Source: Pyrobaculum sp. 3827-6 (GTDB lineage Archaea; Thermoproteota; Thermoprotei; Thermoproteales; Thermoproteaceae). Taken from it: 64,000 nucleotides of DNA. Below, one piece after another: positions 10,395 to 18,054 of this stretch. Location of the stretch: assembly GCF_025641885.1 (NCBI RefSeq), contig NZ_JAOTQN010000005.1, positions 1-64,000 of the forward strand. The letters run 5' to 3'. Made by a program: the position numbers and the translations under genes. Position 1 is the first letter of the stretch. Every line of letters begins with the position of its first letter. The notes under the pieces were generated by a model. That model was not told the DNA's origin. It searched no databases and worked only from the letters and a program-made list of their open reading frames with translations.

Positions 10395-11956
10395 CCTGGG
10401 AGCTTATCTACAGGGCCACAGTGTATATAGCCGAGGAGGCGGGGATTGCGCTTAGGAATTCTGCGTTTTCTCCAAACATAAGGGAACGTATGGATCACAG
10501 CGTTGCCGTGTTGAACGCCGATGGGGAGATTGTGGCGCAGGCTGAGCACATCCCCGTACACCTGGGCTCGTTCTACATCGGCGTGAAGAACATGTTCGAA
10601 GCTCTGCGCGGGGCTGGGGTTGTGCTTGAGGAGGGCGATGTGGTGGTTTTAAACGACCCGTACATATCGGGCACTCATCTAAACGACGTCATGGTCGTCA
10701 CGCCGGTTTTCTGGCGCGGCCGCCTCGTGGCGTATTTGGTGAATAAGGCCCACCACGTAGACGTAGGGGGGCCCGTGCCGGGGAGTATAAACCCAAATGC
10801 CAAGACTATATACGAAGAGGGCTTCGTACTGCCGCCGGTGAAGATTATGAGGAGGGGGGAGCTCAATAGAGAGGTCCTCTCCATCTGGCTGTCTAACGTC
10901 AAGACACCTGAGGCTACTCTAGGCGATTTAAATGCCCAGATAGCGGCTAACGTGGTTGGTAGCCGCCGCGTCGTCGACCTCTTTGAGAAATACGGCGAAC
11001 GCGTCGCGGAGGCCTGGAGGGCGGCCATCGACTACGGGCGCCGCGTGGCGGAGGAGGAGATAGCCAAGTGGCCGAGGGGGGTCTACGCCGCCGAAGACTA
11101 TCTAGAACTCGGCGATGAGTTTGTGAAGATCTCTGTGAGGCTCGCGGTGGATAGGTGCATCGAGGCGGATTACACCGGCACAAGCCCGCAGGTGGAGGCC
11201 CCCCTCAACGCGGTTCTGGGGGTAACCTACGCCGCGACTTCCTTCCCCATTAGAAGCCTCATGCGGGGCGAGGTACCCACCAACGAGGGGTTCTACTCAT
11301 GCATCTCCGTGAGGGCCCCCGAGGGGAGTCTGCTCAATCCCAGAAAGCCGGCGCCTGTGGCCGGGGGCAATCTCGAGACTAGCCAGAGGGTGGCTGACGC
11401 CGTCTTTAAGGCGCTGTCGCATGCCCTGCCAGACAGGGTGCCCGCGGCGGGGTCTGGGACGATGATGAACGTGATGATGGGCGGCGTCTACCAAGGGAGG
11501 TACTGGAGCTATTACGAAACCATTGGAGGAGGGACTGGCGGAAGGCCGGGTAAGCACGGCGTCTCGGGGGTCCATGTAAATATGACAAATACGCTAAACA
11601 CCCCCATAGAAATCGCGGAGAGGGTATACCCACTGATATTCACGGCGTACAGAATAAGGGAGGGTAGCGGCGGCCGGGGGAGGTGGAGGGGAGGCGACGG
11701 CATTATAAGAGCTTTTAAAGTGGCGGCGCCCACACGTCTAGCGGTACTTGCAGATAGGTTCAAAACAGGTCCCTGGGGCCTACACGGGGGAGAGCCCGGC
11801 ACACCGGGCCGCGTCTACATAAAGAAGGCAAGCGGCGAGGTGCTGGAGCTCCAGAGCAAGACTGTGGTGGATCTAGATCCAGGAGACGAGGTTGTAATCG
11901 AGACGCCGGGCGGCGGGGGCTGGGGCTCGCCAGATAGGCAACCCACAACTTTTTAA
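10391..11956 (+). CDS. hyuB: Hydantoinase/oxoprolinase B-type subunit (HyuB)
   Basis: A 521-residue HyuB-family protein, partner of the preceding HyuA. The N-terminus ([15 protein letters not shown]) leads into the family core with [24 protein letters not shown], then [19 protein letters not shown]; the C-terminal third is glycine-rich with [14 protein letters not shown] and GGGGWGSP near the end, as usual. The ATG at 10391 overlaps the hyuA TGA by 4 bases and is preferred over an in-frame ATG at 10346 buried in hyuA. Family members hydrolyse or carboxylate hydantoins, 5-oxoproline or ketones in an ATP-dependent complex. Nothing nearby fixes the substrate. Confidence 0.88.
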   Translation: MTWELIYRATVYIAEEAGIALRNSAFSPNIRERMDHSVAVLNADGEIVAQAEHIPVHLGSFYIGVKNMFEALRGAGVVLEEGDVVVLNDPYISGTHLNDVMVVTPVFWRGRLVAYLVNKAHHVDVGGPVPGSINPNAKTIYEEGFVLPPVKIMRRGELNREVLSIWLSNVKTPEATLGDLNAQIAANVVGSRRVVDLFEKYGERVAEAWRAAIDYGRRVAEEEIAKWPRGVYAAEDYLELGDEFVKISVRLAVDRCIEADYTGTSPQVEAPLNAVLGVTYAATSFPIRSLMRGEVPTNEGFYSCISVRAPEGSLLNPRKPAPVAGGNLETSQRVADAVFKALSHALPDRVPAAGSGTMMNVMMGGVYQGRYWSYYETIGGGTGGRPGKHGVSGVHVNMTNTLNTPIEIAERVYPLIFTAYRIREGSGGRGRWRGGDGIIRAFKVAAPTRLAVLADRFKTGPWGLHGGEPGTPGRVYIKKASGEVLELQSKTVVDLDPGDEVVIETPGGGGWGSPDRQPTTF

Positions 11957-11975
11957 ACAAATACTCTGTGTTAAA

Positions 11976-12295
11976 CCGGCGGGGGGCTGCACGGCGTGCC
12001 TGCCGTGCTCCGCCGACAGGCGGACCCAGGCTAGGGGGCCCGAAACCGGGGCCGGGCGCGGCCTCCAGCGGCGTGCCGTCTGGGCTTACCGATGAGCCCC
12101 GGTCCAGGGGGGCGCCGGTCCCCAGGCTACTCCGGCCGTAGGGCCGGGAGGACCTGGGCATGCGGGGAAACGGCGGAGGTCCGGGAGGGAGCACGCCTAA
12201 CCCGCAGCCGGCGCGTTCCCTGGGAAGCCGGGGGGAGAGACGCCTGGGCGGGCGCCGTGTGGAGGCCGCGTCGGCTCCGGGTAGCCGCCGCTTAT
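11976..12295 (+). ncRNA. Signal recognition particle RNA (7S RNA)
   Basis: A very GC-rich 320-base block in a hyuB-downstream spacer. The apical part of helix 8 is diagnostic: TGCGGG (12161-12166) pairs with CCCGCA (12201-12206), enclosing GGAAAC, then GGCG/CGCC, the conserved internal loop (GGAGG opposite GGAGCA) and a GGGA tetraloop closed by CC/GG. This is the SRP54-binding site. The preceding block from about 12097 can form helix 6, which binds SRP19. GGCGG near 11978 can pair with CCGCC near 12285, giving the archaeal helix 1. A TATA-like TTTTTAAA at 11950-11957 fits a start near 11976. Exact ends are estimated. ORFs crossing this block are not genes. Confidence 0.9.
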
Positions 12296-12403
12296 CCATC
12301 GGCTCCGGCGGAGTTGACATACTCAACGGCGTGTTTAGACGCTGGGCGCCTCGGCGGCCACGGCGCTACGGAGGATTTTTTAAAATGGATGTACGGCGTA
12401 CAC

Positions 12404-12565
12404 ATGGCCTTGGTTGCTGAGGTAATGGGGATCCACGCCCACGTCTTGAGGAGGTATGGAGTGTCTCTAAACGACGACGTTGACACCGCCGTCGCGAAGC
12501 TCTCCAACGTAGCACCACATTTAGCGAGGTTGCTTAGAGAGGCAAGCTACCTGCTCTCGTCATAA
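12404..12565 (+). CDS. Small conserved-looking hypothetical protein
   Basis: A 53-residue reading frame just after the SRP RNA, beginning MALVAEVMGIHAHVLRRYG and ending YLLSS. A strong TATA box (ATTTTTTAAAA, about 12375-12385) is placed for a leaderless ATG at 12404; an in-frame ATG at 12389 is too close to the TATA box. Its predicted structure is helical. The stop overlaps convergently, by six bases, with the end of the Xaa-Pro peptidase gene. I do not recognise the family. Real expression is supported mainly by the promoter placement. Confidence 0.5.
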   Translation: MALVAEVMGIHAHVLRRYGVSLNDDVDTAVAKLSNVAPHLARLLREASYLLSS

Positions 12566-13531
12566 AATTTCTACTCCTTTTTCCCTGACTACCACGTCTA
12601 TTTCAAGCCGCGCACCGTAGCGCCCCTGCAGGTAGATGCCGGGCTCTATTGTAAATACCATGCCTGGGCGCAGGACTTCTCCCGAGCCCGGGGAGATGTC
12701 CGGCGCCTCGTGGATCTCCAGACCCAGCCCGTGCCCCGTCCGGTGTATAAAATACCGTCCGTATCCCCCCGCCTCTATCACCCGACGCGCCGCGGCGTCT
12801 ACCTCACGCGCGGCTACGCCCGGCGCCGCGGATCTCAGAGCCGCCTGCTGAGCCTCTCTAACTATTTCAAGTAGCTCTGCGTACTGGGGAGGCGCGTCGC
12901 CGTAGAAAAAGGAGTTGGTCAAGTCTCCGAAGTAGCCGCGGTAAGACGCGGCGACGTCCAGCACCACCGCCTCACCCACTTGGAGCCTCTTGTCTGTGGG
13001 CTCCTGGTGGGGCACGGCCGTGTTGGCTCCGAACTGCGCCAAGATGGGCCCCGGCTGGAGACCTGCGTTGTACAACGCGCCGTATATTCTAAAGGCCACC
13101 TCCCGCTCCGTGACGCCGGGAGAAAGCTCCACAGCCTCCAAAACCTCCCGTATCTTCGCAACGGCCGTCCTAATCCTCTCGACCTCCTCTTCCCGCTTCA
13201 CGGCGCGCATCTCTCTCAGCAAATCGTCGGCGAGGCGGAACTCCGCATGGGGAAACGCCCTCTTTATAATTTCAAAATGGCGGAGCGTGGTGCCGCCGTC
13301 GACGTAGACCACCTCCTGTGGGCAACCCCGCGCCGCATCCCTCAGCACAAGCGCCGGGTCCTCCCCGTCTCTATACGCATACACCTCGCCGCCTAGCCTG
13401 CCCGCGTCTAGGGCCGGGACAACCACAGCGATGCGCTCTCCGCACCTCACCGCCGCCTTGAAGCGCTCGTAGGACTCGACCCACACCCCCGTGAGATATG
13501 CGAAGTTGACGGTGGTGGTCGCCACTATCAT
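12560..13531 (-). CDS. pepQ: M24-family Xaa-Pro dipeptidase/aminopeptidase
   Basis: A 323-residue metallopeptidase that removes residues next to proline; cytoplasmic peptide turnover. The pita-bread metal ligands are visible: Asp in VVLDVAASYRGYFGD (and the second Asp of GDLTNSFF), His in HRTGHGLGLEIHE, Glu in VFTIEPGIYL and Glu in ARLEIDVVV. The N-terminal third is the non-catalytic domain of prolidases. The ATG at 13531 is chosen because it overlaps the stop of the upstream JAMM gene (ATGA); a longer in-frame extension runs into that gene. It is the last gene of a NikR-like / JAMM / peptidase operon. Dipeptidase versus aminopeptidase cannot be told from sequence. Confidence 0.9.
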   Translation of the reverse strand: MIVATTTVNFAYLTGVWVESYERFKAAVRCGERIAVVVPALDAGRLGGEVYAYRDGEDPALVLRDAARGCPQEVVYVDGGTTLRHFEIIKRAFPHAEFRLADDLLREMRAVKREEEVERIRTAVAKIREVLEAVELSPGVTEREVAFRIYGALYNAGLQPGPILAQFGANTAVPHQEPTDKRLQVGEAVVLDVAASYRGYFGDLTNSFFYGDAPPQYAELLEIVREAQQAALRSAAPGVAAREVDAAARRVIEAGGYGRYFIHRTGHGLGLEIHEAPDISPGSGEVLRPGMVFTIEPGIYLQGRYGARLEIDVVVREKGVEIL

Positions 13532-13905
13532 ACAAACTCCAGCGGCACCTCTCTCAAATCCCCGCCCCCCGCCCGCCACGCCGCGGTCCTCCAGCTGTAG
13601 ACGTCGGATATCACCCAAACCACGGGCCAGAGCCTCATGTAGCGCATGTCCACGGCGCTCGGCACGGGGGGGCCCGGGTGGCTGTGGAATATGGCCAGAA
13701 GCTCCAGGCCGGACTCCTCCGCCTCCGTAATGGCTCTGTACATCTCCTCAGGGTCTATTCTGAAGGCCAGGGGGCTCCCCGCCACGTTCCTCACCCACGT
13801 CCACCTCATAACAGTGTCCCCCCTGCCGAGTAGAAGCGCGACGCACTCCTCCCTGGGCACGCACCTCTGCCTCGCCTCCTCCAGAAATCTGCCGGGTATC
13901 TTCAT
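13528..13905 (-). CDS. JAMM/MPN-domain metalloprotease
   Basis: A 125-residue stand-alone JAB1/MPN/Mov34 domain. The zinc motif is complete: Glu20, then His74-Ser-His76-Pro-Gly, Ser83 and Asp86 (HSHPGPPVPSAVDMRY). Archaeal and bacterial members cleave isopeptide or peptide bonds next to ubiquitin-like proteins or desulfurate/deconjugate MoaD/ThiS-like partners; the substrate here is not known. It overlaps both neighbours by four bases (NikR-like gene upstream, Xaa-Pro peptidase downstream), so the three are translationally coupled. A MoaD-like small modifier is encoded about 4 kb away at 18055. Confidence 0.88.
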   Translation of the reverse strand: MKIPGRFLEEARQRCVPREECVALLLGRGDTVMRWTWVRNVAGSPLAFRIDPEEMYRAITEAEESGLELLAIFHSHPGPPVPSAVDMRYMRLWPVVWVISDVYSWRTAAWRAGGGDLREVPLEFV

Positions 13906-14279
13906 CTAAGCGGCACGTAGCGGGTGAGCTGCGCCCTTCTAGACATGGCTAGGCTTAGCCTCTCGATTTCGCTACCGCTCCCCCTAACCACCGCAATCGT
14001 CAAGCACTTTCCGTCTACATGTAGGTGGGTGTACGCCACTATGTACCCCTTGTTGTCTTCAATAATCTCCCCTATGTCTGAAAAAGAGTCGCTGACAGCC
14101 AGCACGACGCCCAGGCACTCATGGGCGGCGTCGGCGTGGTCCCTCCTCGCCTCTAGATACTCCTGCAGAGCAACCGCCACGATCTCGCTCCTCGTGACGC
14201 CCATGTCTTGAGACATCTTCTCCACCTCCTCAGCCACCTCCTTAGGCAACGACACGCCAAACCTCTTCACACCAACCAC
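13902..14279 (-). CDS. NikR-like ribbon-helix-helix regulator
   Basis: A 125-residue transcription factor with an N-terminal ribbon-helix-helix DNA-binding domain (KRFGVSLPKEVAEEVEKM) and a C-terminal ACT-like metal-sensing domain. Three of the four nickel ligands of classical NikR are present (His85, His87 and Cys92 in THLHVDGKC), but the position of the first histidine, 11 residues before His85, is Glu74. It may therefore bind another metal or bind nickel differently. Start is GTG at 14279; a GTG at 14270 is also possible. It heads the operon with the JAMM protease and peptidase and is divergent from the riboflavin synthase gene with a 38-base shared promoter region. Confidence 0.85.
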   Translation of the reverse strand: MVGVKRFGVSLPKEVAEEVEKMSQDMGVTRSEIVAVALQEYLEARRDHADAAHECLGVVLAVSDSFSDIGEIIEDNKGYIVAYTHLHVDGKCLTIAVVRGSGSEIERLSLAMSRRAQLTRYVPLR

Positions 14280-14317
14280 CTGGAATCAGCTATTTATACA
14301 CTATGCTCTATTAAGCC

Positions 14318-14776
14318 GTGTCTTGCATAGGCGTCGTCGACACAACCTTCGCCAGGGTGGACATGGGCGCGGTGGCTATTGACGAGTTGAAAAGCCTACT
14401 CCCACACACCGCGGTGCGGAGGCTGACTGTGCCTGGCATAAAAAACACCGTGTGGGGGGTCCTGAAGCTGATAAAAGAGGGGTGCGACGCGGTGATCGTG
14501 CTGGGGTGGGTGGGCCCCACCCCGGTGGATAAATACAGCTACCTAGCCACCTCCATAGGCCTCATGCAGCTACAGATAGAAACCGGCGTCTTGGTGCTAG
14601 ACGTGACTGTACACGAGGAGGAGGGGGGCGGCGACGACAAGAAGTTGAAGGAAATTGCGCTGGATAGGACAAGGAAACATGTATGGAACCTGGTGCAGAT
14701 GCTGAGAGGCGGCTTGGAGCAGTACGCGGGGAAAGGGCTGAGACAGGGGTACCCCCACGCGGGGGAGATTATATAA
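14318..14776 (+). CDS. ribC: Archaeal riboflavin synthase
   Basis: A 152-residue protein of the archaeal riboflavin synthase type, which is related to lumazine synthase and unrelated to the bacterial enzyme. It dismutates two 6,7-dimethyl-8-ribityllumazine molecules to riboflavin in the cytoplasm. The opening IGVVDTTFARVDMGAVAIDEL and the segment VLGWVGPTPVDKYSYLATSIGLMQLQ are typical. Start is GTG at 14318, with a TATA element (CTATTTATAC, about 14290) placed for a leaderless transcript. It is transcribed alone and is divergent from the NikR-like gene. Confidence 0.88.
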   Translation: MSCIGVVDTTFARVDMGAVAIDELKSLLPHTAVRRLTVPGIKNTVWGVLKLIKEGCDAVIVLGWVGPTPVDKYSYLATSIGLMQLQIETGVLVLDVTVHEEEGGGDDKKLKEIALDRTRKHVWNLVQMLRGGLEQYAGKGLRQGYPHAGEII

Positions 14777-14946
14777 ATTTTTATCAATGTTACACTATAT
14801 GACATATTTAAAATCCATCTATATTAATAAAGGGGACGCCGCGCCAGACCTATAAAAAACAAATAAAAGAAATATAATTTTTAAATTTGACTCATCTTTT
14901 ATCTTTTTCAATAGAAATCTATTTAAAGTATTGAAGTCTTGCACCT

Positions 14947-15000
14947 AGGGCGGCTACGGCAAGGCGCCCCCACGCCTCCCGCCGTTGCCGTAGATCCGCC
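14947..15000 (+). ncRNA. Putative small structured RNA (long hairpin)
   Basis: In an AT-rich spacer, a GC-rich segment forms a strong hairpin: GGCGG (14949-14953) plus CTACGGCAA (14954-14962) pairs with TTGCCGTAG (14985-14993) and, after an AT bulge, CCGCC (14996-15000); GGCG/CGCC can pair inside. A TATA-like CTATTTAAAG at 14919-14928 would start a transcript near 14947 on the plus strand, and no plus-strand ORF follows. It could equally be the 3' end structure of the minus-strand DUF1614 gene that stops at 15007. No known RNA family is recognised. Confidence 0.4.
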
Positions 15001-15006
15001 TCCTCT

Positions 15007-15699
15007 CTAGAATAATTTTGAGAGGAGGGTAGCGACGACTCCGCTTAGGAATATGCCGTCGAAGACGCCGGCCCCGCCGATAGAGACAAAGGGCGGCTTG
15101 TGCCTGAGCACCCTCCTTAGATTTAGCAAATCCGCCCCGATGATGGTGCCATACACAGCAGTTATGTAAGTGGCTACGGGCCCTCCTCCGGCTAGGAGGG
15201 CGGAAAGCACGGCAATGATGGGGAGAGCCAGCGCGGGGGTCACAACTCCTACGTTTGGCACCACGCGGCTCACTGTGTTTGTCAACACAGACGCCGCCGC
15301 TATGGAGGCGAGGAGCTCCGGCTTAAAAAACTGGGCCATGAGGTAGGTGGCCACAGCCAGCGGAACCACGGCGCCGCCTAGGTTAACAGCCAGGTAGGAC
15401 CTCTCCTCTCTAAAAACCACCTGGGGTATCGGCACGGGGATTCCAAACACAACTACGTAGTCCACCACGGGGAGGTACTCCCTCCGGGAGAAGGAGTACA
15501 CCACGACGTTGACGGGGCTCGTGACGAGGCTCAGGAGCGTTATTGAGCTACCTAGAAGTAAAGCCGCGACTATGTGCATGCCCGAAGTCCTCAAGACGTC
15601 TACAAAGGAGAGTGTGAAGAAGGGCATGAGCAAGACGGCCAGCCCGGCGTAGAGCAGGCCCAGCACCCCGTGAAAAGGCCACGCTATGATTATCCTCAT
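15007..15699 (-). CDS. DUF1614-type integral membrane protein
   Basis: A 230-residue polytopic membrane protein with about six to seven hydrophobic segments. The C-terminal SIGGAGVFDGIFLSG is the characteristic ending of DUF1614 proteins, whose function is unknown. The ATG at 15699 is preferred because it overlaps the stop of the upstream PhoU-like gene (ATGA); the longer frame would lie inside that gene. The coupling to a PhoU-like regulator hints at a role in ion or phosphate handling, but that is inference. Confidence 0.78.
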   Translation of the reverse strand: MRIIIAWPFHGVLGLLYAGLAVLLMPFFTLSFVDVLRTSGMHIVAALLLGSSITLLSLVTSPVNVVVYSFSRREYLPVVDYVVVFGIPVPIPQVVFREERSYLAVNLGGAVVPLAVATYLMAQFFKPELLASIAAASVLTNTVSRVVPNVGVVTPALALPIIAVLSALLAGGGPVATYITAVYGTIIGADLLNLRRVLRHKPPFVSIGGAGVFDGIFLSGVVATLLSKLF

Positions 15700-16589
15700 C
15701 CCCTCACCGCCTTTGAATAGGCGGCCTCCGCAATATCGGCCGCGAAACCCACAATAGAAGCCGCCTCGTGCATAATAGCCGCGGCCTGCGGACATATGCT
15801 CTGCAGAGCCTCCTTCTCCAGCTTGGCGCGCCTAGTCAAGACGGCCAGCGCCCTCCCCGTCTCGTTGTTGTAGAAGGCGTTAAACGCGTCCTGCATAAAT
15901 GTATACACCTTTTTGAAGAGGTCCAGCACCTCTGCCTTGCAGGTCACGACGTTCTGCAGATAGTAGTTAGTGGCGCGGTCAATCGCGTCGCCGACATGTT
16001 CAAGATTCTTTATCGTAATTACGTAATCCACGTAGTGCTCAGGCCTCTGTATAATATTCCGCTTAACAGTCCTAAGAGAAAAGAAGTAGAGGCGGTCGAG
16101 CTGGTCGTCGAGGCGGAGGATCTCCTCAGCCAGCTCCCTCCTGTCTAGGCTAAGCATCTGGAGAAACAAGACGAACATGGCGTCCACCGTGGTGTACATA
16201 CTCCTAACCGCCTCGTCGATGTTTATATCCTCCCTAGTAACAATCCTCAGCCTCAAGACGCCGCTGAGCTCCATCAACACAACCCCCGGCAACTTGCCCT
16301 CAATCCTCGTCACAACCTCAGAAATATTCCCCGTCTCTATCTCCAGCTCATCCGCCCCCTCTATGTAGTACGCAATAACGTCACGCACAATCTTCTCCAC
16401 GTCGTCGCCCTTGATCGACACCCTCCTCGCCGCCCCCGCCTCCGAGCCAGGCAAAACAGTTATCTTTTCCCTATCCACAATAACCTTCACAGGTGAGCCC
16501 ACCCCCAGCCCGTGCACCTCAACCCACTCCTTAGGCAGAGTAATCCCAAAAGACCTCTCCCCCACCCTGATAATTCTCCTCAACTCCAC
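15696..16589 (-). CDS. PhoU-like regulator with AbrB/SpoVT N-terminal domain
   Basis: 297 residues. The first ~45 (ELRRIIRVGERSFGITLPKEWV) form an AbrB/SpoVT-type DNA-binding domain, and the rest a PhoU-like helical domain with acidic, metal-binding-type helices. This archaeal fusion is thought to regulate phosphate uptake. Start is GTG at 16589 with a TATA box (GATATATAGC, about 16617-16608 on the minus strand). It is followed, with a 4-base overlap, by a DUF1614 membrane protein. The promoter abuts the 3' end of the box C/D sRNA that lies just upstream. Confidence 0.85.
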   Translation of the reverse strand: MELRRIIRVGERSFGITLPKEWVEVHGLGVGSPVKVIVDREKITVLPGSEAGAARRVSIKGDDVEKIVRDVIAYYIEGADELEIETGNISEVVTRIEGKLPGVVLMELSGVLRLRIVTREDINIDEAVRSMYTTVDAMFVLFLQMLSLDRRELAEEILRLDDQLDRLYFFSLRTVKRNIIQRPEHYVDYVITIKNLEHVGDAIDRATNYYLQNVVTCKAEVLDLFKKVYTFMQDAFNAFYNNETGRALAVLTRRAKLEKEALQSICPQAAAIMHEAASIVGFAADIAEAAYSKAVRG

Positions 16590-16627
16590 AGCCCACCCAA
16601 ATACCCGCTATATATCTCTATAGGGCT

Positions 16628-16685
16628 GGTCGTCAGCCTGGGACGGCCACATCACAACTCAAAATCGGATGTGGTCATCACAACC
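16628..16685 (-). ncRNA. Box C/D guide sRNA
   Basis: Reading the minus strand: terminal stem GGTTG, C box GTGATGA (16681-16675), 12-nt guide CCACATCCGATT, D' box TTGA (16662-16659), 3-nt spacer, C' box GTGATGT (16655-16649), 12-nt guide GGCCGTCCCAGG, D box CTGA (16636-16633), closing CGACC (16632-16628) which pairs with GGTTG. The 12/3/12 geometry and terminal stem are those of archaeal 2'-O-methylation guides bound by L7Ae, Nop5 and fibrillarin. Its 5' end overlaps the stop codon of the HAD gene, so it may be processed from that mRNA. Targets would contain AATCGGATGTGG and CCTGGGACGGCC, not found in this window. Confidence 0.88.
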
Positions 16686-17302
16686 TATCTTAACAAGGCC
16701 TTTAAAAACTTGGCCAGGGGGTGAAGCGACTCAGCCCTAATAACCGCCTTAGCCGCCCTGGCGACCTCCTCGCTGGCTGGGTTAAACGCAATGGAGTAGC
16801 CAGCCCTCCTCAACATGGGCAGGTCGGCCTCGCCGTCTCCCACCGCTACGGCCTCCTCCCACCCCACGCCCAGGTGCTCAAGAATCTTGCCGGCTACCTC
16901 CTCCTTATTTTTGTCACTCACGGAGACAGACACCGAGTACACAGCCCCGTCTCTATACACCAGGTCGTTCACCACGTAGAAGTGGAAGCAGTGAGACAGC
17001 CTCCTGGTGTAGCCCACCCCCGCCGAGACGGCGACGGTGTACACACCCGCCTCCCGCAACACGTTGCACAAGGCCTCCAGCCCCCTAGTCGTTTGGAAAT
17101 ACGCCTCCACAACCCCCCTCGGGGCGCCGTGCCAAAGCAACGCGTCGTAAAGCGCCCACTCGTAGTAGTCAATGACCCCCAGCTTATACAGCGCCCGGTT
17201 CAGAGAGCCGTCGGTGCCCAGAACCGCGTGTAGCCTCTGCCACGCGGAGCGGAAAGGCGTCACAACGCCGTCAACGTCAAGGATAACAGCCCTGTACCTC
17301 AT
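16685..17302 (-). CDS. HAD-superfamily phosphatase (SerB-like)
   Basis: 205 residues. Motif I VILDVDGVVTPF supplies the nucleophile Asp and the acid/base Asp; a helical cap follows; motif II is in TVAVSAGV and motifs III/IV in DKNKEE and VAVGDGEADLPML. This resembles phosphoserine phosphatase-like HAD enzymes with a small C1 cap, but the substrate cannot be assigned. The ATG at 17302 overlaps the stop of the upstream ferredoxin-like gene by four bases. A box C/D sRNA starts at its stop codon. Confidence 0.85.
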   Translation of the reverse strand: MRYRAVILDVDGVVTPFRSAWQRLHAVLGTDGSLNRALYKLGVIDYYEWALYDALLWHGAPRGVVEAYFQTTRGLEALCNVLREAGVYTVAVSAGVGYTRRLSHCFHFYVVNDLVYRDGAVYSVSVSVSDKNKEEVAGKILEHLGVGWEEAVAVGDGEADLPMLRRAGYSIAFNPASEEVARAAKAVIRAESLHPLAKFLKALLR

Positions 17303-17529
17303 TCCCTATACACCTTAATAGCCCTCGAGGGGCAGTGCCTCTCAGCCTCCCTCACCTGTTCATAGAGCTCGTCAGGCACAACCCCCTCCTCGACGCTACC
17401 ATCCTTCGAATACTCAGAGGAGACAACCGGCTTCCCCCCCTCCCCCGGTATGAAGACCGTGGGGGCGTAGAAGAGGCAGAAATGCGCCACGACGCACCTA
17501 GACCTGTCAATCCTCACCCTCACTGGCAT
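17299..17529 (-). CDS. Ferredoxin-like protein with three cysteines
   Basis: A 76-residue small protein with the fold signature of a single-cluster ferredoxin. Cys12, Cys18 and Cys66 (in HCPSRAI) match the first, third and distal cluster ligands, while the second position is Ala15, and the usual Cys before Pro is Ala22. Three ligands would fit a [3Fe-4S] cluster. An acidic insertion lies between the halves. A TATA box (TATATATAG) sits upstream of the ATG at 17529. It is co-transcribed with the HAD phosphatase. Confidence 0.8.
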   Translation of the reverse strand: MPVRVRIDRSRCVVAHFCLFYAPTVFIPGEGGKPVVSSEYSKDGSVEEGVVPDELYEQVREAERHCPSRAIKVYRE

Positions 17530-17566
17530 AGTTCAAAAAGCGAAGTCTATATATAACATTACCCCC

Positions 17567-18022
17567 TCAACGAAGTCCCAGGCTTTCCAGAAGTGCCACT
17601 CCCCAGTCCTCCACAAGCCGGGGCCTGGCGACGCGGCACGGCCTACCCCCGCACAGCGCGCCTTCGTAGGCGAGGAGGGCCCTCTTCACCTCCACCCCCG
17701 CCGTGTAGCCCCCCAGCGACAGATCGCTCTTAACCACCCGGTGGCAGGGCAGGACAACTGGGAGGGGGTTTGAAGCCATTAGCCTCCCCACGTGCCGGGG
17801 GCTCGTGCCCAGCACCTCGGCGTATAGCTTGTAGGTCGTGACGTAGCCCCTCGGCACCCCCAGCAGATATAGAAGCCGCCTGTCCACCCCCTCCAGCCTC
17901 ACCTCGCCGACAAGCTCCCGGAGAGACACCCACCGAGAGCAACCAGCGGGGTTCATGAAGATCCTAGCGCCGTCCCACCCGACGACGACGGGGCCGTATT
18001 TGGAGCAGATCACCTCTCCCAA
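17567..18022 (-). CDS. ogt: Methylated-DNA--protein-cysteine methyltransferase
   Basis: A 151-residue suicide DNA-repair protein that takes alkyl groups from O6-alkylguanine onto its active-site cysteine. The active-site motif LPCHRVV is present, followed by LGGYTAGVEVKRALLAYEG; the helix-turn-helix region with the arginine finger lies just before (SPRHVGRLMASNPLP). Start is TTG at 18022; a GTG at 18013 fits the TATA box (18040-18030, minus strand) better for a leaderless mRNA. The TATA region is shared with the divergent MoaD-like gene. Confidence 0.9.
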   Translation of the reverse strand: MGEVICSKYGPVVVGWDGARIFMNPAGCSRWVSLRELVGEVRLEGVDRRLLYLLGVPRGYVTTYKLYAEVLGTSPRHVGRLMASNPLPVVLPCHRVVKSDLSLGGYTAGVEVKRALLAYEGALCGGRPCRVARPRLVEDWGVALLESLGLR

Positions 18023-18054
18023 ACAGAGTTATATATTAAAGCTACTACACAGAG

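Noticed and set aside
12092-12565. 157-codon plus-strand ORF
   Set aside because: Its first 100 codons lie in the SRP RNA; only the part from 12404 has a promoter and protein-like composition.
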